From: Candidatus Altarchaeales archaeon
GTDB lineage: Archaea > Altiarchaeota > Altiarchaeia > IMC4 > SCGC-AAA252-I15
Length of the DNA: 8,562 nucleotides
Direction of reading: 5' to 3'
Assembly (NCBI GenBank): GCA_016867655.1
Contig: VGJA01000034.1
Coordinates: 1-8,562, forward strand
Shown here: positions 1 to 5,407 of the stretch, in pieces
How the letters are laid out: every line of letters begins with the position of its first letter
How positions within the stretch are numbered: position 1 is the first letter of the stretch
Notes under the pieces: model-generated
Told to the model about the DNA's origin: nothing
Databases searched by the model: none
The model's input: only the letters and a program-made list of their open reading frames with translations
Program-made: the position numbers and the translations under genes

Positions 1-1
1 A

Positions 2-316
2 AAGGAAATATTGGAGCAGGTGTGGAATTGCAGTGAAAACTTCCCAAAGGGCGTTAATGAATTGGAAAAAACCGGTTTGACTGAAAGCAAGCCAGCCAAA
101 GTGAAACCTCCCAGAGTAAAAGAATGCTTCGCATGGTTTGAATGCAAGATGGAGTGGATTAAAGAAGCAGGCGACCACGTTTTGGTAATAGGCAGGGTTT
201 TAGAGGCTGAAGTCAAAGACGAATTCATAAAGAAAAACGGCAACTTGGATGTTGAAAAGGCAAGAGTCTTGATGCACGTAGGAGGAAAAGAATTTAGTGT
301 TCCTAAAGAAATTTAA
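2..316 (+). CDS. Flavin reductase-like (FMN-binding) protein, C-terminal part
   Basis: The frame is open to the left edge, so this is the 3' end of a longer gene; the TTG at 11 is probably internal. About 104 residues are visible. The segment VKPPRVKECFAWFECKMEWI followed by GDHVLVIGRVLEAEVKDEF resembles the C-terminal half of the flavin reductase/flavoredoxin family. In that family a conserved 'K.P.I.E....LEC' stretch leads into a strand with 'GDH.l.iG.V' and contributes to FMN binding and dimer contacts. Members bind FMN and pass electrons from NAD(P)H or other donors in the cytoplasm; the donor cannot be told from this fragment. The TAA at 314-316 overlaps the stop of the opposite-strand gene. 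The family call rests on pattern recognition over a partial domain. Confidence 0.75.
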   Translation, partial: KEILEQVWNCSENFPKGVNELEKTGLTESKPAKVKPPRVKECFAWFECKMEWIKEAGDHVLVIGRVLEAEVKDEFIKKNGNLDVEKARVLMHVGGKEFSVPKEI

Positions 317-885
317 TCCTCCACCCTATGGTAGAGGTGTCTGACCACTTTCTTGCCAAGCTCTTTGTTGGGTCCGAAATACCAGAAGTCGTTCAGTTCC
401 GGGCCTTTGGCGTAATCCTTGTTCAACCACCTGCCCTTGGATTCAGCCTTAGACATCTTTCTTTCGGAAATTACGCCCGCCAGCTCAACAGTTTCGTCGT
501 TGACTGCCTTACGTATGGTCTGCAACACCACCGCCTTGCTTGTTGGGCTTAGTATACTATACCCTCCTTCCAGAACCCTCTTTTTGCCGTGAATTATGTA
601 AAGACCCACCCTAAGAGGGTGTTTCCCAAAAAAATCTGCTTCCTCCCTTTCCAAGAAGCTGGAATATAATTTCGGGATGGCAAGCACCACACCCTCCAAG
701 TTGTGGTATGTCTGACAAAACTTCTCCAACACACCAAAAACAGCCCTAAAATCAGTTTCCCTCAATCCCGCAACCGCAGAACTGGTGTCCCTTAGCGCAG
801 GCAAAAGCCCAGGCTCAACGACAAAACCCTCCCCTGTCGTCAAAACACCATCACTCCCAATCTTGGGATGTTCCTTCTTAATCAT
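313..885 (-). CDS. Unrecognised protein, last gene of the polB block
   Basis: I do not recognise this 190-residue protein. I chose the ATG at 885 because it overlaps the stop of the preceding tiny ORF as ATGA, the usual arrangement for translational coupling. The frame also stays open upstream through a TTG at 936, which would add 17 mostly hydrophobic residues (MAAGRVVFIFTLRILYH). From the ATG the product looks soluble and mixed alpha/beta, with a basic C-terminus (KELGKKVVRHLYHRVED). A short stretch, KHPLRVGLYIIHGKKRVLEGG, looks like strand-turn-strand. No catalytic motif, cysteine pair or transmembrane segment is visible in this core. It lies on the same strand as polB and downstream of it, so it is probably co-transcribed. 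Its stop is shared tail to tail with the flavin reductase gene. Confidence 0.7.
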   Translation of the reverse strand: MIKKEHPKIGSDGVLTTGEGFVVEPGLLPALRDTSSAVAGLRETDFRAVFGVLEKFCQTYHNLEGVVLAIPKLYSSFLEREEADFFGKHPLRVGLYIIHGKKRVLEGGYSILSPTSKAVVLQTIRKAVNDETVELAGVISERKMSKAESKGRWLNKDYAKGPELNDFWYFGPNKELGKKVVRHLYHRVED

Positions 886-965
886 ATGATACAAAATACG
901 CAAAGTAAAAATAAAAACAACCCTACCAGCCGCCAAATGGGATATGCATCTGTAAGAAGATGCAT
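882..965 (-). CDS. Tiny ORF with one hydrophobic segment, coupled to the next gene
   Basis: This minus-strand ORF encodes 27 residues (28 from the ATG at 968) beginning MHLLTDAYPIWRL and continuing into an uninterrupted hydrophobic run (VGLFLFLLCVFCII) that could span a membrane. The sequence AAGAGGTT lies just upstream, giving a GAGG Shine-Dalgarno-like site about 5 bases before the ATG at 965. The TGA stop overlaps the next ATG as ATGA. It could be a real micropeptide, a coupling leader, or the true N-terminal anchor of the downstream protein separated by a one-base disruption: the frame of the downstream gene is also hydrophobic over the same bases. The sequence alone cannot separate these. 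Confidence 0.35.
   Translation of the reverse strand: MHLLTDAYPIWRLVGLFLFLLCVFCII
944..965. repeat. Perfect 8-bp inverted repeat between two minus-strand genes
   Basis: ATGCATCT (944-951) and AGATGCAT (958-965) are perfect inverted copies around a 6-base loop. It lies 9 bases after the stop of the upstream minus-strand gene and covers the first codons of the tiny ORF. No T-run follows on the minus strand, so a classic terminator is unlikely. It could affect initiation of the tiny ORF. Confidence 0.6.
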
Positions 966-974
966 CATAACCTC

Positions 975-1570
975 TTAAGTCCTCGGCTTCAGGACTCTGA
1001 GTCCAACCACCTCGAGCGGGAGGTTCAGCGTCTGCAGTGGTTTTTCTATCTCCTCCACTGTGAGTCTTCCAAAGCCTTTCGCTTTTTCCAGCTCCAACTC
1101 AAGGAGTCTTAAGTTTATTCTTATAAAATCCAATGTCGTCTTGTGGAAGGTATCCCAGGGCAGATTCCCTCTCACACTTGGGTCCTCCATCATCCCCTCT
1201 AATGTTTTCACTATCCTGCTGTTGCTGTAGACTCCGCCCCATAGTGTTTCAGGCAGAAGTCTTCTATCGTTCAGCCTTCTCACAAGAGTGCTCATGAGTT
1301 GGGTCGACTTTCCCACTGAAAGCTGCTGTAAATAGACTTTTGAAAGATTGCTCTCCACAATAAAAAGCCTCAAGTCTCTTGGAGTTATGTCCTCCACAGG
1401 CCTTAATATACGCCCGCCGTCATCGGCATAGGAGATGAAATAACTTGTTTTCGATGTGTCATCTTTAAGCTTGAAAAAGTCATCCCTTCGACAACACCAG
1501 CGCCGTGCACCTCCTCCATGCTACTCCAAAGGCTGTCAGTCAGCCTAATGTTTCTGCTGCTTTCGGCCAT
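975..1570 (-). pseudogene. Frame-disrupted unrecognised gene directly after polB (about 198 residues if restored)
   Basis: The gene starts at ATG 1570, two bases after the polB stop. That frame encodes MAESSRNIRLTDSLWSSMEE and on to residue 29, then degenerates and stops at 1403-1405. A second frame, one base back, is open from 1520 to the stop at 975-977. It reads DDFFKLKDDTSKTSYF, then ISYADDGGRILRPVED, then a helical, leucine-rich C-terminal part. Before the GTG at 1397 this second frame has no ATG, GTG or TTG, so it lacks a good start of its own. Joining the frames at GAAGGGATGAC (GGG at 1484-1486) needs one extra base, as if one G of a GGGG run were missing, and gives about 198 residues. 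No heptameric slippery motif is present. I do not recognise the family; the position implies co-transcription with polB. If the disruption is real, translation from GTG 1397 would give 140 residues. Confidence 0.7.
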
Positions 1571-1572
1571 AA

Positions 1573-3882
1573 TTACCAGTCCTCCAGGCTCATTTGCTTG
1601 CCCAAGCCTCTAAGTTCTTGCTCGCTGTAGCCTAATGCTTCCAGTATGCGCAATACTGCTGGAATCACCTGGTGTCCGATGTAGTAGTCGGCGTCGTAGT
1701 CTCCTTCTTCCACAAAATCTATTACTTTGGCTTGGTCTGAGATGCTGTCGCCTTTTTTTGTTATCACATAGGTTATGATTGAGCCTTGCTTGAAGTTCAT
1801 GCCCTGCTTCATCGCCTTTTTCGCAGCCTGGATGTGGGGGCCGTCCACCAGGTATTCGCCCATTCCACGGGTCATTTGGGTGTATATGGCGAGGTCTTTC
1901 AATTTTACTCTGCCTTCCTTGATGTCCTTCACCACTTGTTTGACTATTTCAGCAGCCTTCTCTGGATTCCTGTCGTGTAGTATTGCATGCAATACTTTGT
2001 TTTGCGTGTCTTTGGCTATTTCAGCCCAGTCTCTCCTCTTTGTTTCAAGGCCTTTTACAGTAAGCAGGCCTTTTTCGTCAGTCAAGGCATAGCGTTTTTT
2101 GGTGATGAAGATTCCTCTGGGATAGAAGCCTTCAAACTCAAGCTCCATGGCTTCGGGCAGCTTTTCATTAACCTTTCTTACGAATTCTTTTGCATCACTT
2201 TCAATCTTCTTTTTGTCCTGCTCTCCTGGTTTTGTGATGAAAATCGAGTCAGTGTCCCCGTAGACGACTTCAAAGCCTGTCTTCCTAGCCTCATCTATTG
2301 TCTTCTGTATGTATTCCCTGCCCCAGGCAGCAATCGCTTCGGCGCAGTCTCTTGAATACCACCTCGCCCTGACGAATGCGTAGTATCCATACATGCTGTT
2401 TCCAAGCAACTTGAGGGCCTGCTGTTTTACATTCAATATTGCTTTCTTTTGGGAGTCAGCCTCTTTTTTGAATTCATCTTTCATCTCCCCTCTTTTTTTC
2501 ACCAGCCACTCCAAGACTCCTGGAATAAAGCCCTTCTTTTTTTTGCAGAAATAATGGTTGTTTGGCGCAATGTGGGCTTCCTCTTTTTTGCAGCACTTGC
2601 AGTCTATCGTGCTTGGGTCCACGTTGTGCGATATTATGATGCTGGGATACAGGCTTCTAAAGTCGAACAAGACTATGTTGTCGTGGATTCCCTTTAATGG
2701 CTCAAGCACGTAGGCCCCTTCAAAAGGCTCCTGATAACGCTCTCCAGACTCGTCGTCTGATGGTCTGTTGGGAACGACAACATTTTTCTCGAAAGCTTTG
2801 TTCATCAACAGTCTTTCAACCCTCTGGCTGGAGCTCATCCTGGAGTTCTCGTAAATCGGCTCTCTGATTACTCTACATAGTTCATACTGCAGTGGCAGGA
2901 CTCTTTCAGCAATCTTTAATGTGGAAACCGCATCGCTGAGGGAGTATTCAGCCAGTTCCGGAAACTTTTTTTCGTCGTCCCAGTATTCCCGCATCTTGCC
3001 GGTGTCGATGTCCCTTTTCTCTTCCTTGAATATGTGCAGGTAAACGTCTTCCAGCTGGTATCTTGGGAGGTTGAAAGTCTGCCTGCAGACTGGGTAGAGG
3101 TCAACATGGGGTCTGCCTTTCACACGCGCGCCCATGTTCATACCCCTCCTCTCGGTCTTCACTTCCTCGCCGTCTATTCCAACGTCAACTTTTACCCCAA
3201 ATTTTTTCGCGCGGTCTTCAATATAGGGGAAGTCGAAGTTGTCTCCATTGTACGAGACAATCAAGTCTATGTTTCTTTCCCCTATGGTTTGAACCAGTTT
3301 TTCAATCATGGTTTTCTCGCCCTCCAGAACTTCAAGCCACTCTGCCTTGAAGGCTGTTTTCTTGCAAGTCCAAACTCTGTTCAAACCTTTGTTGTCTGCA
3401 TAGCTTACCATTATTATGGGGTTTTTGTCTGCGTCCATGGCGCCGCCTTCGCTCAAACACTCGATGTCCAATGAGGCGATTGTCAGTCCAATGTTTTCGG
3501 CATTTTCCATCGGCGAAAGCTGGGAGTCAATCAAATATCTTCTGGAGAAGGGAATGTCTGCTTCCCTGACTTCCCTGCATTCCTGCAGGCTTGCAACCTT
3601 TACTCTAAGTTCAGCGACGTTTCCGGGAATCTTTGTGTTAATCCTGAGGACTTCCACTTCTCCTTTGATGTCAGTCATCGTTTTGGTTTCAACCTTGGTG
3701 ACATTCTCCAAAGCCTTTACTTTTTCAGCCAAAACATTTATGTCAACTGAAGATAGGGCGTAGAAATAAGGCTCGAAATCGGCAACTTCCTCTATAACGC
3801 GCTCATCATCCTGCTTGTAGAACAGCCTAACCACAGGCCTTTCATCCCTGACTATGTAATCAGCGTCAAGCAGTGTTTTCAT
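1573..3882 (-). CDS. polB: Family B DNA polymerase, archaeal replicative/repair type
   Basis: The 769-residue product has the usual length and full domain order of archaeal family B polymerases, with no intein. The N-terminal domain (about 1-130) opens LLDADYIVRDERPVVRLF, like Thermococcus/Pyrococcus enzymes, and ends IPFSRRYLID. The 3'-5' exonuclease motifs are intact: Exo I SLDIEC (D139, E141), Exo II YNGDNFDFPY (D217) and Exo III YSLSD (Y313, D317). Polymerase motif A is FDFRSLYPSII (D407), motif B is KQQALKLLGNSMYGYY (486-501) and motif C is YGDTDS (D543, D545). KKRY (595-598) and the C-terminal thumb through SLEDW are present. It extends DNA 5'-3' with proofreading. Motif C is YGDTDS rather than the YIDTDG of Pyrococcus. 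Cysteines 428, 430, 431 and 446 sit where Thermococcales enzymes have a structural cysteine pair. The start is ATG 3882; no strong ribosome site is seen. Confidence 0.98.
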   Translation of the reverse strand: MKTLLDADYIVRDERPVVRLFYKQDDERVIEEVADFEPYFYALSSVDINVLAEKVKALENVTKVETKTMTDIKGEVEVLRINTKIPGNVAELRVKVASLQECREVREADIPFSRRYLIDSQLSPMENAENIGLTIASLDIECLSEGGAMDADKNPIIMVSYADNKGLNRVWTCKKTAFKAEWLEVLEGEKTMIEKLVQTIGERNIDLIVSYNGDNFDFPYIEDRAKKFGVKVDVGIDGEEVKTERRGMNMGARVKGRPHVDLYPVCRQTFNLPRYQLEDVYLHIFKEEKRDIDTGKMREYWDDEKKFPELAEYSLSDAVSTLKIAERVLPLQYELCRVIREPIYENSRMSSSQRVERLLMNKAFEKNVVVPNRPSDDESGERYQEPFEGAYVLEPLKGIHDNIVLFDFRSLYPSIIISHNVDPSTIDCKCCKKEEAHIAPNNHYFCKKKKGFIPGVLEWLVKKRGEMKDEFKKEADSQKKAILNVKQQALKLLGNSMYGYYAFVRARWYSRDCAEAIAAWGREYIQKTIDEARKTGFEVVYGDTDSIFITKPGEQDKKKIESDAKEFVRKVNEKLPEAMELEFEGFYPRGIFITKKRYALTDEKGLLTVKGLETKRRDWAEIAKDTQNKVLHAILHDRNPEKAAEIVKQVVKDIKEGRVKLKDLAIYTQMTRGMGEYLVDGPHIQAAKKAMKQGMNFKQGSIITYVITKKGDSISDQAKVIDFVEEGDYDADYYIGHQVIPAVLRILEALGYSEQELRGLGKQMSLEDW

Positions 3883-3914
3883 GGCAGCGTGTTATTTATC
3901 GTAGCCTAATCGAA

Positions 3915-3923
3915 ATACTATAG
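3915..3923. promoter_or_regulatory. Possible shared TATA-like element in the polB/dapF spacer
   Basis: The sequence ATACTATAG contains the palindrome CTATAG and can be read as a weak TATA box on either strand. Read plus, a start about 26 bases downstream falls near 3944, just before the hairpin array. Read minus, a start near 3893 would give polB a leader of about 11 bases. A second AT-rich stretch, GATAAATA on the minus strand (about 3893-3900), is only some 10 bases from the polB ATG and is a poorer fit. This is inference from spacing only. Confidence 0.35.
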
Positions 3924-3948
3924 GAAATGATAGTTAAGTTCACTAAAA

Positions 3949-4080
3949 TGCATGAGGCTACAGCCCTCCCCGCAAGGGGATCCCCGAAGGGGGACATCCA
4001 CCCGAAGCGGATGGTGCACCCGTTGGGTGCATGCACCTAGTGGAGGTGCAGGGGTCTCGTTGCACTCGACCCCTCATGCA
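3949..4080 (+). repeat. Array of back-to-back hairpins closed by a long-range stem; candidate structured leader or palindromic element
   Basis: Almost every base of this GC-rich, 132-base block can be placed in a hairpin. The ends pair: TGCATGAGG (3949-3957) with CCTCATGCA (4072-4080). Inside, in order: GGC/GCC with loop TACA (3956-3965, sharing two bases with the outer stem); CCCC-GCAA-GGGG (3968-3979, GNRA-type loop); TCCCC-GAAG-GGGGA (3981-3994); CATCC/GGATG (3995-4013); TGCACCC-GTT-GGGTGCA (4015-4031); TGCACCT-AGTGG-AGGTGCA (4032-4050); and GGGGTC/GACCCC around an 11-base loop (4051-4073). The hairpins abut with zero or one base between most of them. The block ends about 11 bases before the dapF ribosome site, so on the plus strand it would be a 5' leader. 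It could instead be a composite palindromic repeat inserted in the spacer. It matches no riboswitch or RNA family I recognise. Confidence 0.85.
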
Positions 4081-4090
4081 CTAAACGATT

Positions 4091-4106
4091 TGGAAAGGTG
4101 TTTAAA
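4091..4106 (+). promoter_or_regulatory. dapF ribosome binding site that decides the start codon
   Basis: GGAAAGGTG (4092-4100) includes AGGTG, a good match to the archaeal anti-Shine-Dalgarno, placed 6 bases before the TTG at 4107. The GTG at 4098 that could serve as a start lies inside this site. There is no room for a TATA promoter between the hairpin array and this site, so the dapF transcript probably starts upstream of, or within, the array. Confidence 0.6.
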
Positions 4107-5048
4107 TTGAGAGTAAGCTTTAGTAAGATGCAGGGCGCTGGCAACGACTTTATTGTTGTTGACGAGTGGCTGAACGAGGTGGTTCCGGAAGGCAGGAAGC
4201 CCCTTTTTGTGTCTAAGGTGTCTGACAGGCATTTTGGTGTCGGCAGCGACGGCGTCATTTTCGTCCAGAAGTCTAAAAAAGCGGACGCCAATTTTGTTTT
4301 CTACAATCCTGATGGTTCTCGAGCAGAAATGTGCGGCAATGGAATACGTTGTTTTGCAAAATTTTTGTATGAAAGCAAGCTTGTCTGCAGGAGGGAGATG
4401 AATGTTGAGACTCTTGCAGGAGTGAAGAAAATACTGTTGAATGTGAAAAATGGGGTTGTGGCTGGTGTTACTGTTGGCATGGGTGCTCCGCAGTTGAAGA
4501 GGAAGGAGGCGCAGGTTGCAGGCAGGCCAGAGGAAGTGATGGTGAATGAGCAGGTGAACATAGATGGCCTGAATTTGAGGATTACTGCAGTCGGCATGGG
4601 CAACCCGCATGCAATAATTTTTGTTGATGATGTTGATTTGGTTGATGTTGTTTCTCTTGGAAGAAAAGTTAGGCACTACAACAGCCTTTTTTGTGCACCT
4701 GGCGGAGGTGCACAAAAAACCCTGGGGAAAACCGAAATTAGGCACTACGCAAAGCTTTTTCCCAAAGGCATCAACGTCCACTTCATCCAGCAGGCAGGCC
4801 CAAACCTATTCAAAATAAGGACCTACGAAAGAGGCGTTGAAGGCGAAACACTCGCATGCGGCACTGGAATATGCGCCAGCGCAGTCGCAGCAGTCTTGAA
4901 CAAGAAAGCTAATCCTGCAAAGCCATTAACCTTCCAGGCTAGAGGCGGCCTTTTGGAAATAAACCTGAAGATGGACGGCAGTAAAATAAAAGACGTCCAA
5001 ATGACAGGCCCCGCAGAAAAAGTATTTGAAGGAGTATACGAGTTCTAG
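4107..5048 (+). CDS. dapF: Diaminopimelate epimerase with an in-frame palindromic insertion
   Basis: DapF interconverts LL- and meso-diaminopimelate in lysine biosynthesis, in the cytoplasm, with two cysteines as acid and base. From TTG 4107 (ribosome site 6 bases upstream) the product has 313 residues; GTG 4098 would add three. Visible motifs are FSKMQGAGNDFIVVD at the N-terminus, AEMCGNGIRCFAKF with the first catalytic cysteine (C76), MGNPHAIIFVDDVD, and YERGVEGETLACGTG with the second (C251). In most DapF proteins 'LG..IR.H..FP.G.NV.F' is continuous. Here it is broken by 23 extra residues (about 196-218), so that RHYNSLF and RHYAKLF appear twice around CAPGGGAQKTLGKTEI. The extra DNA carries a perfect 14-bp inverted repeat. 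The frame and both cysteines are intact, so the enzyme may be active, with the insert as a surface loop. Confidence 0.95.
   Translation: MRVSFSKMQGAGNDFIVVDEWLNEVVPEGRKPLFVSKVSDRHFGVGSDGVIFVQKSKKADANFVFYNPDGSRAEMCGNGIRCFAKFLYESKLVCRREMNVETLAGVKKILLNVKNGVVAGVTVGMGAPQLKRKEAQVAGRPEEVMVNEQVNIDGLNLRITAVGMGNPHAIIFVDDVDLVDVVSLGRKVRHYNSLFCAPGGGAQKTLGKTEIRHYAKLFPKGINVHFIQQAGPNLFKIRTYERGVEGETLACGTGICASAVAAVLNKKANPAKPLTFQARGGLLEINLKMDGSKIKDVQMTGPAEKVFEGVYEF
4669..4748 (+). mobile_element. In-frame palindromic insertion inside dapF with flanking direct repeats
   Basis: TTAGGCACTAC occurs at 4669-4679 and again at 4738-4748, exactly 69 bases (23 codons) apart. Between them lies a perfect inverted repeat, TTTTTTGTGCACCT (4687-4700) and AGGTGCACAAAAAA (4706-4719), around the loop GGCGG. 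The core of the palindrome matches the hairpin at 4032-4050 at 17 of 19 positions, with both changes in the loop. Flanking direct repeats resemble a target duplication, but a local tandem duplication of the RHYxxLF segment would also make them. Rickettsia palindromic elements are a known precedent for palindromes inserted in frame into proteins; no relationship is implied. No transposase is present, so any movement would have to be supplied in trans. Confidence 0.6.
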
Positions 5049-5071
5049 ACAAGCTGCCAGGTTTTATTGAA

Positions 5072-5083
5072 TTATATACTTAA
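5072..5083 (+). promoter_or_regulatory. TATA box for the small gene at 5107
   Basis: TTATATACTTAA lies with its centre about 30 bases before the ATG at 5107. In archaea transcription usually starts about 25 bases after the TATA centre, so the transcript would begin within a few bases of the ATG and be nearly leaderless. No Shine-Dalgarno site is seen, which agrees with this. Confidence 0.6.
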
Positions 5084-5106
5084 CCGACTAATTCCTATGT
5101 TATGTC

Positions 5107-5345
5107 ATGGCGTCCATAGTCCACAGACCCAAGAGAGATAGGTTTTCGCTTGACAAAAGCGGTGTTGAAACGCCTAGCGGGCCGGCAAGTGTAGAGCCAA
5201 TAAGTGGAGAAGAACTCGCCCAGCGAGTTAATAGAGAGAGAGAGTTCACGACCCTAACGCCACATCAGAACTGGATGTAAACCACCCCCAAGTGAAGGCG
5301 TTCATGAAGAGATACCCCGGCTATGGAAAACGCCTAAACATATAG
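5107..5345 (+). pseudogene. Small unrecognised gene disrupted at an (AG)6 run (78 residues if restored)
   Basis: From ATG 5107 the first frame reads MASIVHRPKRDRFSLDKSG through ELAQRVNRERE and stops at 5278-5280 after 57 residues. From 5235 a second frame is open and reads VHDPNATSELDV, then NHPQVKAFMKRYPGYGKRLN, ending at 5343-5345; it has no start of its own near the join. The two meet in a dinucleotide run, (AG)6 at 5233-5244. Removing one AG gives a single 78-residue frame, RVNRERVHDPNATSELDV across the join. The product would be small, basic and soluble, with no recognised domain. The TATA box upstream and the sensible second frame argue that it is, or recently was, a real gene. The disruption may be a slippage variant or an assembly error. 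Confidence 0.6.
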
Positions 5346-5364
5346 CAATACCAGATGTTCTCGC

Positions 5365-5381
5365 CGGAAATGTAGTTTCCG
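5365..5381. terminator. Hairpin in the convergent spacer, possible terminator
   Basis: CGGAAA (5365-5370) and TTTCCG (5376-5381) form a 6-bp stem with a 5-base loop, followed on the plus strand by TTTATT. It lies between the convergent ends of the small gene (stop 5345) and the helicase gene (stop 5408). Archaeal termination relies more on T-runs than hairpins, so the role is uncertain. Confidence 0.35.
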
Positions 5382-5407
5382 TTTATTCCACTAAGATACT
5401 CATCCCC

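Noticed and set aside
1484..1490. Programmed -1 ribosomal frameshift behind polB
   Set aside because: No X-XXY-YYZ slippery heptamer is present in the reading frame and no clear downstream pseudoknot is seen; an indel is the simpler explanation, though recoding is not excluded.
1505..1512. Another copy of the palindrome (GTGCACCT)
   Set aside because: Only one half-site is present with no inverted partner, and it lies in the coding sequence for VHGAG; it is probably chance.
3034..3474. Plus-strand ORF of 146 codons opposite polB
   Set aside because: It is a shadow of the polymerase exonuclease region, whose motifs are intact on the minus strand.
1573..3882. Intein in the polymerase
   Set aside because: Motifs A, B and C, common insertion sites, are uninterrupted and the total length is normal.
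3949..4080. CRISPR array or tRNA/rRNA fragment in the hairpin block
   Set aside because: The hairpins differ in sequence and there is no constant repeat with regular spacers. No cloverleaf, CCA end or rRNA motif can be fitted.
4074..4781. Minus-strand ORF of 235 codons opposite dapF
   Set aside because: It mirrors dapF, which has both catalytic cysteine motifs; the minus product has no recognisable pattern and reads through the hairpin block.
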